From positions 1 to 47,465 of the IMG/VR virus record IMGVR_UViG_3300027788_000017: 47,465 nt of DNA. One strand, written 5' to 3'. The notes beneath the pieces were generated by a model that saw only the letters and a program-made list of their open reading frames with translations, searched no databases and had not been told where the DNA came from. The number at the start of each line of letters is the position of its first letter. Positions within the stretch are counted from its first letter, which is position 1. This document shows, piece after piece, positions 22,301 through 29,605 of this stretch. The position numbers and the translations under genes were made by a program. Source of the stretch: a virus.

Positions 22301-25219
22301 GGTTATGCCATTGATTACCTGTGTGCCTTGTACAACCTTGCTACCCTCATGTGGTGCAATAGTTACATCGCCATCTGAGTGTGCTCTGAAGACCTTATCT
22401 CCGTCCGCTCTCCTTGCTCTAATCTTTTGAATAGTTTGATTGGCAAACATCTGTATGAAGGCATCGTTATAGCCTAGCTCTTTCTTCTCTTCTTTAAGCT
22501 TTGCTATAGTCTTGTTTAATGCTTCACGCTCTAGTGGAGAGAAGTCTGCAATACTGTCAGCTTCTACTTTCTTAGAGCCAGACCTTTGTACTGTCTCAAT
22601 ACCTCTCATCTTATTGTTAAGTATGTCTAGAGTTCTAGAGCCGAAGTTCTCTTCAACTTGATTAAGAACCTCAGACAAAGAGAAGTCATCGCCCAATCCA
22701 TCTACTAATTCTGTGAATAAATTGACCGCATTTTGGTCTAGGTACTTGTTGTATTCACGAAGAGACGCTTCCATAGCAAGAGAAGCCGCTTCGTCTGTGG
22801 GGAATTCATCCGCAGCCTTAGATATATTAACTCTAAGTAGTGCCTCAATTAAGTCATAGCTAAACACTCTATGTCCAAATGGCATTAGTGCTGTTGCTTC
22901 TCCACCATCAAACACTTGGTTGAACGCTTCTCCAACCCTAGCCTTTGCTTGGTACTCGTCTACTTTCTTTCTCAAGAACTTAACACGAGCAGAGTTCTTC
23001 TGTGCTGTGCCTTTCAATCCTTTTGTAACTTGTCTTAGCTCAACTCTAATAGATGCTTCTGTAAGAGACGGGTCTATCGCTTGTAGGAAATTGACTGTAT
23101 TAGCTTCCGAACCTGCATTGGCAATAATACCATCATCAATATCAGGAAGTGCATCATCTGTATTAACCTCATTTGCTGTGGCTGTTTCTTCTGCGATTGT
23201 GTCAGCTTCTTTTGAAGTCTCTTCTACCCGATTAGCCTTTGAAACCTTCTGGTCAAATTCATCTTGAGCCGCATCCGCATCAGTTTTAGCCTGTTTCTTG
23301 TCTGCCAACATAGTTTTTCTGTCGGCTTGGAGTGTGGATAATTCTGTTAGTTCTTCTTGAGTGGCTGTGCCTCTCTTGTTTTTCTTACGAATACTGTTGA
23401 TACGCTTCTCGTTGACTTTAAGGTTGTCAGTAATCTCGCCTTCTAATCTACGATTGTCTGTAATCCTGCCGTTTAACTCTACATCTGCTTCAGGTGCAAT
23501 CCTTGGTCCTTCAGGAACAGCGGTTACGCCCTGACCATCAGCAAGTTCTACAAACTCTTTTCGACTTTCGTCTGTAAGCGCTTCTCGTTTTTCAGGACCA
23601 TCCAAGGCTTCCGTCTGGTCGCCTTCTAGTTGGGTACGGTTTCCTTCAGCCGCTCGTTGAGCAGAAGGTCCGTCTGTAGATGTTCCCCCTTCTCCACTAT
23701 AAAAATCTGGTCCAGTTTCAGTACCATCTGGAGTGTTGCCTGTTGGGTTTCCATCTGCGTCAAACTCATTAGCCGCACGATTGAACACAGACACAGCAGT
23801 GTTAATCTCTGCGGGGTCGCCACCTTTTAATGCTTCTAGGTATCGTCTGTAACCTGCTTCTGTAAGGTCAGCCTGTCGTCTTAGGTTAGTTATTTTAGTT
23901 TGATTTCCTAAAGGGTTTTCTGGGTCAACCTTTTGCCCCATACCTGCTTCGAGTTCATCAGCCTGTCGTCTTAAACCTACGATTAAGTCTGGTGCATTAC
24001 GCATTGCAGACAGAGTTGTTAATGCCTCTTGCTTCTGCAAGATGTCTGTAGCTATATCTTGTGTTATCTTTCCTTCAGTTACTCCATTAGCGAGTATCTG
24101 CTCTAAGGTTGGAACACTTGTCTCAACAGTTTGCCCATCAACAGTTGTAGTTCGCCCACCTACAGAGGTGTTGCTAAGTACATCTGGGTCAATGTTTGCT
24201 TGGTCTATAGAGTTTTCTAGGTCTGCTTTTAATTCTTTTTCTCGGTTTGAAAATAATACATCCCTTTCTTCTACGGGTGTGTCCAAATCAGCTAGTCGGC
24301 TTAACTCTTCTTGTTCTGCCTGTCGATTAAGAGCTAGTCCTTCTGCTTGACCATCACGCCAAGCCGCTGTCATCTTACCTATTTTACCTTTTTTAAGGTT
24401 AGTCCACTTAGGTAATGGCGTTACAGCACCGGCTACACCAAATGCACCACCAAGAAGAGCACCTGCTCCCGCACCTAAAGCTATGTCTCCCGCAAACTTA
24501 GAGCCTGAGTATCCACCTTCTTGTAAGCCAATATTGATATCTCTTGTCTGTGTGCCTCCAGACGCAATGCCTTCAATGATACCACCTGCTAGTCCTTCAG
24601 ATACAGCACCTCTCTTTGCACCACCCCATGCTCCCGCAACCAATGCGTTCCTACCCGCTTGTGCGGCTGTTCGAGCGGCGACCTTTGCACCTGCACCACC
24701 GAAGCCGAAGCCAAGTAAGTTAACAGGGTCAAGTAATAGGTTTCCTGCATTCTGGAAAAAGCCAGATGCACCAGTACCACCATCTTCATAGAAGTTTGGT
24801 AGTGCTTCATAAACTGTTTGTAGTCTTGCTAGACGAGCGTTCTGTGTATTGTCATTTGACATACTCTCAGAAGCTTCTCCGAGGATACCTATAGTATTTA
24901 GGTTACTCCAAGAGCGGTCTGCGTAAAATTCTTCTATGGCATCTTCTGGATTACTAAAGGTTCGACCTTCTTTTTCGTAGTAGTAATCATATATGTCTTG
25001 GACAAATCGTGTGTCTGCCAACATTGCAGTGGCATCAGACTTAGAAAGCCCTGCCGCATATCCTAATACACCTGCATCTTTATTAGAGCCAGACGCAACC
25101 GAACCAGTGTTTTGTTCTATGTCGTCAAAGACCGTGTAACCGGGCTCTGCTCTCGTTTCTTCTCCGTTAGGAGTTACAACACCGTAACCACCAACTTCTC
25201 CAAATCCTTTATCTGCCAT
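13310..25219 (-). CDS. Giant polyvalent ejection protein with two zincin motifs and an ADP-ribosyltransferase-like domain (3969 aa)
   Basis: One uninterrupted frame spans a quarter of the window. Residues about 155-270 are a Gly/Ala-rich, membrane-active stretch (LLLDPVNLLGFGFGGAGAKV, then GDIALGAGAGALLGGAFGVA). Two HExxH metallopeptidase motifs follow: VIHEVGHWAYANIL (H1873-H1877, with a later SPAEFFAQQF Glu) and AVHEIGHMLVRG (H2560-H2564, later AEEWFVDGFANY). Then comes an ADP-ribosyltransferase-like domain: YYHGTPN (H2753), GEGIYLT (Y2785) and MLVFDSTQVKHV, the pattern of ARTs in 'polyvalent' phage proteins. The ~700-residue C-terminus is helical and partly hydrophobic. Its place after 310- and 859-aa proteins mirrors T7 gp14-gp15-gp16, so it is probably packaged and ejected. 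I see no lytic-transglycosylase motif and no convincing RNA-polymerase motif. Confidence 0.85.
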   Translation of the reverse strand: MADKGFGEVGGYGVVTPNGEETRAEPGYTVFDDIEQNTGSVASGSNKDAGVLGYAAGLSKSDATAMLADTRFVQDIYDYYYEKEGRTFSNPEDAIEEFYADRSWSNLNTIGILGEASESMSNDNTQNARLARLQTVYEALPNFYEDGGTGASGFFQNAGNLLLDPVNLLGFGFGGAGAKVAARTAAQAGRNALVAGAWGGAKRGAVSEGLAGGIIEGIASGGTQTRDINIGLQEGGYSGSKFAGDIALGAGAGALLGGAFGVAGAVTPLPKWTNLKKGKIGKMTAAWRDGQAEGLALNRQAEQEELSRLADLDTPVEERDVLFSNREKELKADLENSIDQANIDPDVLSNTSVGGRTTTVDGQTVETSVPTLEQILANGVTEGKITQDIATDILQKQEALTTLSAMRNAPDLIVGLRRQADELEAGMGQKVDPENPLGNQTKITNLRRQADLTEAGYRRYLEALKGGDPAEINTAVSVFNRAANEFDADGNPTGNTPDGTETGPDFYSGEGGTSTDGPSAQRAAEGNRTQLEGDQTEALDGPEKREALTDESRKEFVELADGQGVTAVPEGPRIAPEADVELNGRITDNRRLEGEITDNLKVNEKRINSIRKKNKRGTATQEELTELSTLQADRKTMLADKKQAKTDADAAQDEFDQKVSKANRVEETSKEADTIAEETATANEVNTDDALPDIDDGIIANAGSEANTVNFLQAIDPSLTEASIRVELRQVTKGLKGTAQKNSARVKFLRKKVDEYQAKARVGEAFNQVFDGGEATALMPFGHRVFSYDLIEALLRVNISKAADEFPTDEAASLAMEASLREYNKYLDQNAVNLFTELVDGLGDDFSLSEVLNQVEENFGSRTLDILNNKMRGIETVQRSGSKKVEADSIADFSPLEREALNKTIAKLKEEKKELGYNDAFIQMFANQTIQKIRARRADGDKVFRAHSDGDVTIAPHEGSKVVQGTQVINGITYSMNKLGGTQGSLTGPKSSNKHGFTGRLVDTLKRNGEKLTGEMAAYTAMDEASLLGASHKVMVSDPVKFKQTKVTDPVTGKKVTETTGENAEAVLELRRILRDIRKLKKADEDADISEIRQALSSEGLIPNIREIDSQVTLQQIILGSPLSVEQRFPKQYLGIKEGRKRFFAYKLALNSRGDMLSRIPSKKTIDRTDIIGPRSKGEIDKKAKDIYSNKRDYEKIDGVVYQKVEVSPGDLREKTGGTQDYEGGDQVFVDPVSNRFFLTRQDAPMPSEAVDSPQALIMDINNAVQRLIKSTEVEVKGDAIANKASPEYKAAKLVNEIKRASDDARLEEAKGTAFSKSMAQSHRRTAKKLKKELRELDPQAWSNRKWVKKGIANLERGADEGIVPDKQTAMKDLETTFDTKVTPEDKAVGRAVADKQTHSEALDGLKNDLIKDATARFESHKDTSLLIREITDIENRMATMSKEAPTTKPKGKAKPMVIEHKGVEVDLNNHFTMVGKPEGTRKIKFMGKVVGRVVKEGDDFEIHTDDIDQIVVLDNEYEIKREFLKVFDKRIKLALEDGALKASDLAPEGSGKSFHNPNHKETNTYRNHVEEPDDTPLDVVDEGEEILNPSVQRTMQEFADDIPQGRSLSIGLKSGQFEGRVRHASLKQYADNNSISSVLGKQVNESFTVGHTDPSLKGKARDASFVAIDGAEFSPAPNSVKPTSTGKQNRLIDDPDIEDPLTQPISFDRIKSMEIDQSQIPEMFGSKPLRGVFKYVGEVVEELQNFENMAWNSPHFKTKNDYMGYIKYMEVLNDIIHYHAPHGVKYNNASRHASMQQISLIMRERPVGELNAVMSVLRNISGADSSMPRFRDDPTGYTFLPGSADSNVANTIGVGSAADGSMNTPDFQKVIHEVGHWAYANILTPQEKSRFWERMGDYITDDGVELGKLKERLPGTANNELHSPAEFFAQQFSQFAISRGKAGTPQELMSLWTRVAQKVMSVMERFFLPEKNFVDPKLVPLFERILPDRDFTKNKFKSGIDKFANAKGTRSKYAMDKLGHWETIRNNIEEAIESGDPSRIRSALDGSSYGSGDSFVQEAIAYKGTDGSKTYRNSKGVKKARVRLLDSGSKLGETAEGLPVYKYMNSFHLRNKILRHMREIQQFNKMYPDETRASALTPEMMETIVDRTTSPDEAMRQAEIAAIAKSAADGDLDGIPDVDALGYNDPIADMALSRTDEEASELIITLANRSLNLINEVQVELRRQVGRNFPKTNAGEGLRVSPEGKIVGTKNPVSERFKKQAVKKQKQLSENAESIVADLTKKADNFMDEVLKGKTTAALNNPTGRQFTSVNEMSIPEIIQELSQTTSQSSRTRDLNQGLLNKVNTAPEVNVEGVQFSERDIARVTVGEGKQLAETPADFHKAIMDAKIKGNDRDMALATLGLKRLFQETPDVLPKTSMVNRALDIEIKQTKGSGEDNGIPNGAKSDVKELLRKITHRDKKVEANARLLTYRMMNLMGKTQQDATSNANFLSVEDVSKLFGEKAPDGAYGVFQHATDGVQFNQLRKTARKLGMSLKKGKSGTDFIGIRPNTKGQEYTAVHEIGHMLVRGSFDDNRRQVINQMYEASLRAGDKRASQIADRFSNYRNEQLSVEGVNERLAEEWFVDGFANYLGNRIAKKDMFGNVRLKNRLETMVDGLIEQVMYVVNGIMGNKKLRQQYRYLTFGGDMMANKSALKTPVRNAVRNTGMYSMTNDAAPKYARETIDNYSPERDIAAREFVGAREHENLMEFVYYHGTPNGGAFERAANADVQVEPSSTEALFGEGIYLTKVNALAEDYSYAGHRASLRAMIDGEALSVARKNLSYEYADGIARNREEIANVLTEMDGTSYRNVTRRRAEEINKGNEQGVAGDPAFELLKMQKRLEVLYQQEKKLWTLFEGTSGVKKQPKVLPLLVRAEDTFNFDANTFYSIGGSDNNISWLIAEMGDKNFFPQKVGVSVIEELRSNGEFAGDDLYEIIIENLKRSGTSDEEAKMALTSFMRDMGYDSFRVTELDPITNTPQDAMLVFDSTQVKHVDADGFDSDMPNMYADKIGTMQHGTLSGKIMEEQIDFGRNIDPGDMVGVGVEAQRLGVPDALQGFIRRSLRKEEPTVDDFEAIQRHSGQGKGGNWIRENSVHLRRIGAKWFANIVKPEGGAGIFQKINADMSKKVGPLMNALRMLPDAQGAGKRWLKKSQGLVYFANKKLGTSTQPASHERIITALRQQDLSRLSAQERQVAMQINEGFKAELASMQEHGIPIGDLKKKLGQKFYVPQVWDIGFIKDNPGKFNELLTKHFMKEQRQNGFDVNQREAAEISQEIIKRMLDTDGRIDVDDVLSRRMSQSGNPFMQRFITLTPDEIPEMSEYMVRDLEGILARYFDRSSRTIGLAREFGVRNQAAEAYMEVAANGTRGAVNMLTGAKTTTRTMQDMGAAGDIHSEIVPRIIDSPDEAEKIVGSIVNVMGSTSASKNANKQRALNLLLGSIDVTRLDKQQYNQFKLRAKAIVNGLADFDVPTTGDNINWMTEYMNVLNRKPLGSDRAYSYSRKLRTFNSVTLLSYTTLTSFPDIVLPLVRSGRVGSWMKGWSQRWLQDPSYKQAARDIGVGIENLIHDNMTHMAGDGSQKFTHAFFNATGLTPWTNMQREVAALVGFNAIKAEADALRRLYAKGITSGIRFDKSKRFLERYGMLDYGQPSGPRLDDIRKHTQDDNVRYAIMRFTNEAIFTPDPNDVPMWAQTPWGSTIFQLKSFPIMMGRMAKDVTLEAKKGNIAPLMLMLTAGSGFGMGANAGKDLILARGEDETRTLRDRTLDKTPVGKIFEMAGVNLEDSKSMNTPNELLMGATPNEFLGWWVEGLMAMGGLGLIAEFFFNATEQVDQGAYGKVRMFSTLGGPSVGILSDAIDVSAGALEGLEGGEGRQAVRRVIGRTPVLGGIKDVRESIVDYVAGEAKTRGGGGSSTSWISTTNWVGMPPANTKKR

Positions 25220-25286
25220 CTGATACTCCAGTTTTCATATAGCTTGTTAATTTTAATGTATCACTAAGGTTCTAAGCCATCGTCCC

Positions 25287-27866
25287 CTACTGAGTTTGCT
25301 GATTAATAAGGCTTAGTCCCCAAGCCAATACTGAATTTGCGAAGACATCTTCTCCCGGAAAGATAGTTCCCAATGGGGCATCGTAAGGTTTATTATCATA
25401 CTTATTAAATACGTCTACGTTAGCCGCCATCCTGTAATTTCGTATCATCTTAGAAATATTATGGTCTTTGTCTGACCTAATAGAACCATTTTTATCGTAT
25501 TCATATCCAAGCAACAAAGCGTTTCTTATGTATTTCTTAGCTCTCTGGTTGTTAAAGTTTGGATTGTCCAACTTTCTTTGTGCCAGTTTAGTAGCAAAGG
25601 CTTTGAACTCTGCATTGTTTATTAAAGCAGAACTCAACTGACCCTTGATACCTTGTTGGTTCGTCTGTTGATTAACTAGAACCGCAGGTAACGTAAGCTT
25701 ATATTTATTGTCTGCATTCAATGTAGCAAATCCCGCAGCCCTAAACATTTCAGCACCTTCATCAAACCTAATAAAACCACTCTTGCCCAAAGACATTGAA
25801 CGCTTGTAGATAGCACTGTTAGCCATATTGCTGTTAGCTACTGTCATGCCTGAACTTATGTTTGTGTCAAACAATATTGCACGAAGCGGTGCAACAACTG
25901 CTTCGTTCTCTTCTCTCCACGCATTTTCAGTCATGCCAACTCCCGGTAATATTAAACCGTTGCCAGTGTTGGTCTCTTCGCCTTGTGGTTTCGTTGCCCT
26001 TATCTGGTCTACATCAGCATCATATTCTTCTTTCAAATCTTTTAATAGTTTCTGACCGATTGCTTTTGCACCGTTAGCCCCTTTCCAAGAAGTGCCTTCT
26101 TGCGCATGCCACATTACATCGTTTCTAGATACCATGAATGTTTTTTCTATTCTTTCTTTTATAGCTTCGTAGGTTACTTTCAAACCTTCAAGCTTGTTGT
26201 CCATGTAGTTGGTGTCTAGCCAGAAGCCGAGACCTTCGTTATATGTGCTTTTACTTAACTTCTCCATGTCCTCTACAATTTGAGACGAGGTATCGGACAG
26301 TTTATCTATAGCCGCATCCGCACTAAGGTCGAGCTTACTTCCGTTCTTAACATAGAAAGCAGGAGAGTATTTTGATGCAATCTTACTTTCTGCTGTAGCC
26401 CAAGTTGTAACACCCTTGCCTCTAAACTTTTGGTAAATCATACCAACCGTGGCATTGATGTCGAAATTTTCTCCGCTATTTTCCAGTACGGTTTCTATTT
26501 CAGTAAGTATCTCTGCACGAATAGTTGAGTTAGGCGGAACGAAATAGGCAGTAAAGAACTGTGTTGCCGCAAGTGCCGCAGGACTATTTTCATACCAAGT
26601 CCTTGCTCCATTAGTTTGGTCTTTTTGTGCTTCTACTCTTACCGCAATCATGGACTGTGTCTGTGACTGTGCGTTTGCCCTAACTGTAGCTATTACTTCT
26701 TTTGCTTTTGCTTCCGCTTTAGCTCGAACTGCCCCTTGAGTAGCGACTATGTTCTGCTTCTTCATAGTTGTCAGCCAACCAACACCTAATATTGCTCCAA
26801 CTTTCTTCTCGAATTCTGCTTGAGGTAACATGTCGTAGCCTGTTATTTCTCCCGCAGCGTTTTTCACAGGGGTGGCAAAATAGTTATTGCCAAGACCTGC
26901 TGATGCCGCAACACGGTTGACTACATTCATAAAGTTTTCGTTAGTAAAGCTGTCTGTGTTCGTAATAGTGTTGTCTATGAAAGCCTTAATGTCAGGGTTG
27001 TTGTAGAAGTCAGTACGGAATTTATCTTGGTTTGCATCTAGTTGTACATTTAGAGCTTTGTCTCTTTGTACCTTTAGTAAAGGAAGCAACCTGTTTACCT
27101 CATCATCCGTAAGGTCTCGTTTAAGGTTTGTTAGACCCATTGTTTTTATGAAAGCTTTAAGGTCATCATCGGTGTATTGGTCTAAGTTCTCTAGCTTAGA
27201 GCTTAGTATTTTTGTAGATATTTCTTTAATAGCCTGTTCTTCGGCAACCAAACCCTGTCCCTGAAAAATTTCCTTTAGACCGTCTCTCTTCCACTTAGGC
27301 ATTCCGTCATAGAATTTATCTATGTCGTCTGCCGTGTTAATTCTTTTCCATAGGTTTCCCGCTACTTCATCTTCTAAGTCTGCATCACGAAGCGTTGAAC
27401 GATGTTCGTTCCAAGCTTGGGAGTTAATCCCTGTTGACTGCAACAAAGAAGCCGCACCATCAGGACCAAGTCTTTCCTCAAGCATTTTAGTGTAGTCGCC
27501 AAAGGAGGATTGCTCAGTATTGACCATACTGAAAGCACTCTCTTTTTGCTTTGAAGTTTGAGCCAAAGTTTCTGTCATTTCAGCAACTTTAATCTGGGCG
27601 ACCTTGCTGTTGTGACGGGCTGATATTGCTTCGTCTGTCTTGGTATAGCCCAAGTCAGCACTGTCAAAAGGATTTCCCCCAGTTAGGGTTCGTCTTTCTT
27701 CAGCCAACATCTTTGGGGATACTGTACGACCTTCTTTCAAAGCTTGGTCTTTAAACTTTTGATACTGCTCTCTGTTATTTAATCGTTTTTGATTGAGCTT
27801 CTCTTTCTCGTTCTCAAACTGAGTAGAGAAAGTAGTGTCGCCCATACTAAATAATTGACCTGCCAT
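25287..27866 (-). CDS. Large helical internal virion (ejection) protein, gp15-like (859 aa)
   Basis: The product starts MAGQLFSMGDTTFSTQFENE and is almost entirely helical and charged. A long Ala/Lys/Glu/Arg helix lies in the middle (GAVRAKAEAKAKEVIATVRA) and no enzymatic motif is visible. It lies between the 310-aa protein and the 3969-aa protein. Size, helical composition and order match T7 gp15, which forms the periplasmic tube of the ejectosome, though no sequence identity is claimed. It starts 3 nt after the 310-aa stop. A 67-bp gap separates it from the giant gene, with no clear terminator. Confidence 0.7.
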   Translation of the reverse strand: MAGQLFSMGDTTFSTQFENEKEKLNQKRLNNREQYQKFKDQALKEGRTVSPKMLAEERRTLTGGNPFDSADLGYTKTDEAISARHNSKVAQIKVAEMTETLAQTSKQKESAFSMVNTEQSSFGDYTKMLEERLGPDGAASLLQSTGINSQAWNEHRSTLRDADLEDEVAGNLWKRINTADDIDKFYDGMPKWKRDGLKEIFQGQGLVAEEQAIKEISTKILSSKLENLDQYTDDDLKAFIKTMGLTNLKRDLTDDEVNRLLPLLKVQRDKALNVQLDANQDKFRTDFYNNPDIKAFIDNTITNTDSFTNENFMNVVNRVAASAGLGNNYFATPVKNAAGEITGYDMLPQAEFEKKVGAILGVGWLTTMKKQNIVATQGAVRAKAEAKAKEVIATVRANAQSQTQSMIAVRVEAQKDQTNGARTWYENSPAALAATQFFTAYFVPPNSTIRAEILTEIETVLENSGENFDINATVGMIYQKFRGKGVTTWATAESKIASKYSPAFYVKNGSKLDLSADAAIDKLSDTSSQIVEDMEKLSKSTYNEGLGFWLDTNYMDNKLEGLKVTYEAIKERIEKTFMVSRNDVMWHAQEGTSWKGANGAKAIGQKLLKDLKEEYDADVDQIRATKPQGEETNTGNGLILPGVGMTENAWREENEAVVAPLRAILFDTNISSGMTVANSNMANSAIYKRSMSLGKSGFIRFDEGAEMFRAAGFATLNADNKYKLTLPAVLVNQQTNQQGIKGQLSSALINNAEFKAFATKLAQRKLDNPNFNNQRAKKYIRNALLLGYEYDKNGSIRSDKDHNISKMIRNYRMAANVDVFNKYDNKPYDAPLGTIFPGEDVFANSVLAWGLSLINQQTQ

Positions 27867-27869
27867 TTT

Positions 27870-28802
27870 TTAAATCCCCACTTTTCCATCAGGGTAGTAT
27901 ATCTCGCCATACATACCTGTTCTTGGTTGGTTCGATACTGTTGAATTACCTGCACTTCCCGTAACAGTTCCCTTAACAGGTGGAGTGTAAATCCCTAAAG
28001 ATTGTCCTAAAGATTGTCCCGCAGACAATTCGTTACCATCAGTTTTTGTGGTAAGCATCTTCTGCATACTTGCTAAAGCCTTTGCTATATCGCCATCAGC
28101 ACCTTGAGCACCTGCCGAAGCGGCTTTGTACAAGTCGCCATATGGGTTGGTTGGCATTGATACGTTAGGTTCGTAAAGTTTGAATGTCCTATCAAATTCA
28201 TTCTGTATAGGTGTTCCATAGAAGTCGTTAAAGTTTCCACGAGCGGTTGTGTCTAATGCCATTCTGCTCTTAGCTGAAGCTATAGTATCTGCTTCTGCAT
28301 CAAACATGGCTTTGTTTAGCTGTGGTGCGTACTTGTCTACAATGCCTCTATTGATGTCTTGTCTAGCTACGCCACTATCTCCACCGCCTAGCCTTGATAT
28401 AAGGTTAGCCTCTGTCTTGCTCTGGTCTAGAGTTGCTAGTTTTAATACATTGTCTGTGTAAAGTTGGCTTCGAGCCATAGTATCATTTACTAGGTCAGTT
28501 TGAGTTGGTGTATATGGAAGACCTAAGTATTGTGATACTTGGTCGTTAGCGGCTTTCAGGTCAGCGGATTGCTGAAGTAATTTGTTTCTTAATGAGATGC
28601 GGTCTGCATTTTTTTGATATGCTAAATTAGTTTGAGCATTAGCATTTTCAAGCATGGCGTTCTGGAATTGAACTCCGCTTGCTCTGTTCATATCTTTGGC
28701 GTTCTGACCTGCCACTAAGTCCATACCCGCACCGGCAATACCTGCCCACGGACCTGCACCCATTTCCATGCCAACACTTCCTAAAAAACTGCCCCAACCC
28801 AT
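27870..28802 (-). CDS. Internal virion protein, gp14-like (310 aa)
   Basis: The N-terminus MGWGSFLGSVGMEMGAGPWA is Gly-rich and hydrophobic (continuing GIAGAGMDLVAGQ), typical of small ejection proteins that insert in the outer membrane. A coiled-coil-like middle follows (ISLRNKLLQQSADLKAANDQ) and then a Ser/Gly-rich tail. It is first of the presumed ejection trio (310, 859, 3969 aa), the order of T7 gp14, gp15 and gp16. The assignment rests on order and composition, not on a specific motif. Confidence 0.6.
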   Translation of the reverse strand: MGWGSFLGSVGMEMGAGPWAGIAGAGMDLVAGQNAKDMNRASGVQFQNAMLENANAQTNLAYQKNADRISLRNKLLQQSADLKAANDQVSQYLGLPYTPTQTDLVNDTMARSQLYTDNVLKLATLDQSKTEANLISRLGGGDSGVARQDINRGIVDKYAPQLNKAMFDAEADTIASAKSRMALDTTARGNFNDFYGTPIQNEFDRTFKLYEPNVSMPTNPYGDLYKAASAGAQGADGDIAKALASMQKMLTTKTDGNELSAGQSLGQSLGIYTPPVKGTVTGSAGNSTVSNQPRTGMYGEIYYPDGKVGI

Positions 28803-28816
28803 AATCTAATCTCCTT

Positions 28817-29593
28817 CTATACTGGGAATATATTACTGCCCCAACCTGTACGTCTATTCCTCAGTGAAGACGATACTGGTCCTCTCGCAACATACGCTGC
28901 GTTAGGGTCATTGGGCGAAAATGCCATCATCTGCTCTGACTTTTCTTTTGTTGGAACGATGTAATTAACATCTGGAACAACACTTTGCGTAGGAGTAACA
29001 ACTGGCATGTTAGGGTCTTGCTGTAAATCAGAGTTGGCAATCTCCGTAGGAATACCTCCTTGTTCTGGAGTTCCTGCCGGACCTAAAGTCGTCTCTACGT
29101 TACCTTCTCCTGCTAATAAAGCACGAGCACCAAATCCCTGTAAGCCTGTTCCTACTTCTCCACCAAAACTATCTTCTCCAACATCTTGAAGAGCCACCTG
29201 TCCATCAGGAGAAACACTTCCTTCCATTGCATCTAATGGAGAACCACGACCTAAACTTCCTCGTCTGTCAGTCGGGTCTTGAACGGCTTGCTTGCCAGAC
29301 GTAGGGTCTGTTCCAAGAAAACTTGTCATAACCTGTTGCGTTGGCTTTTTACCACCGGGATAGAGCATCTCTCCTGCTCCGCCCATACCTAAATATTTCT
29401 TAGCTTCTTCGGGGTTAGCGAGAATGGAAGCCCAATTAGTACCCGCAGTTAAAGGGTTAAGACCCATAGACGAACCATAAGCACTTTCTTCAACTGTTTG
29501 TTTATTTCCCATAGCATCGGTGTATTCCACCATCTGCACTGGTTGTTGTTGTGGTGCGCCGCCTCCGCCGCCTCCGCCTCCGCCTCCGCCCAT
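28817..29593 (-). CDS. Gly-rich virion-associated protein with a poly-Gly start (258 aa)
   Basis: After the start Met come eleven Gly, then APQQQPVQMVEYTD. The remainder is low in complexity (Gly, Pro, Gln, Thr, Ser), with short motifs such as KKPTQQVMTSFLGTDP. It ends with RNRRTGWGSNIFPV. It lies between two other Gly-rich proteins in the late operon, so a structural or scaffold-like virion role is likely. No enzymatic feature is present. The poly-Gly run is encoded by an imperfect GGC/GGA triplet repeat. Confidence 0.6.
   Translation of the reverse strand: MGGGGGGGGGGGAPQQQPVQMVEYTDAMGNKQTVEESAYGSSMGLNPLTAGTNWASILANPEEAKKYLGMGGAGEMLYPGGKKPTQQVMTSFLGTDPTSGKQAVQDPTDRRGSLGRGSPLDAMEGSVSPDGQVALQDVGEDSFGGEVGTGLQGFGARALLAGEGNVETTLGPAGTPEQGGIPTEIANSDLQQDPNMPVVTPTQSVVPDVNYIVPTKEKSEQMMAFSPNDPNAAYVARGPVSSSLRNRRTGWGSNIFPV
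29558..29590 (-). repeat. GGC/GGA triplet repeat encoding eleven glycines
   Basis: Eleven glycine codons, only GGC and GGA in minus-strand sense, follow the ATG at 29593 without interruption. Slippage here would change only the glycine count, as every unit is a full codon. Confidence 0.85.
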
Positions 29594-29605
29594 AATCTAT
29601 ACTCC

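Noticed and set aside
13310-25219. Giant protein as an N4-type virion RNA polymerase
   Set aside because: The size is similar (about 3500-4000 residues), but I could not find the R-x3-K-x6/7-Y-G motif or other T7/N4 polymerase motifs. The peptidase and ART motifs point to a polyvalent ejection protein.
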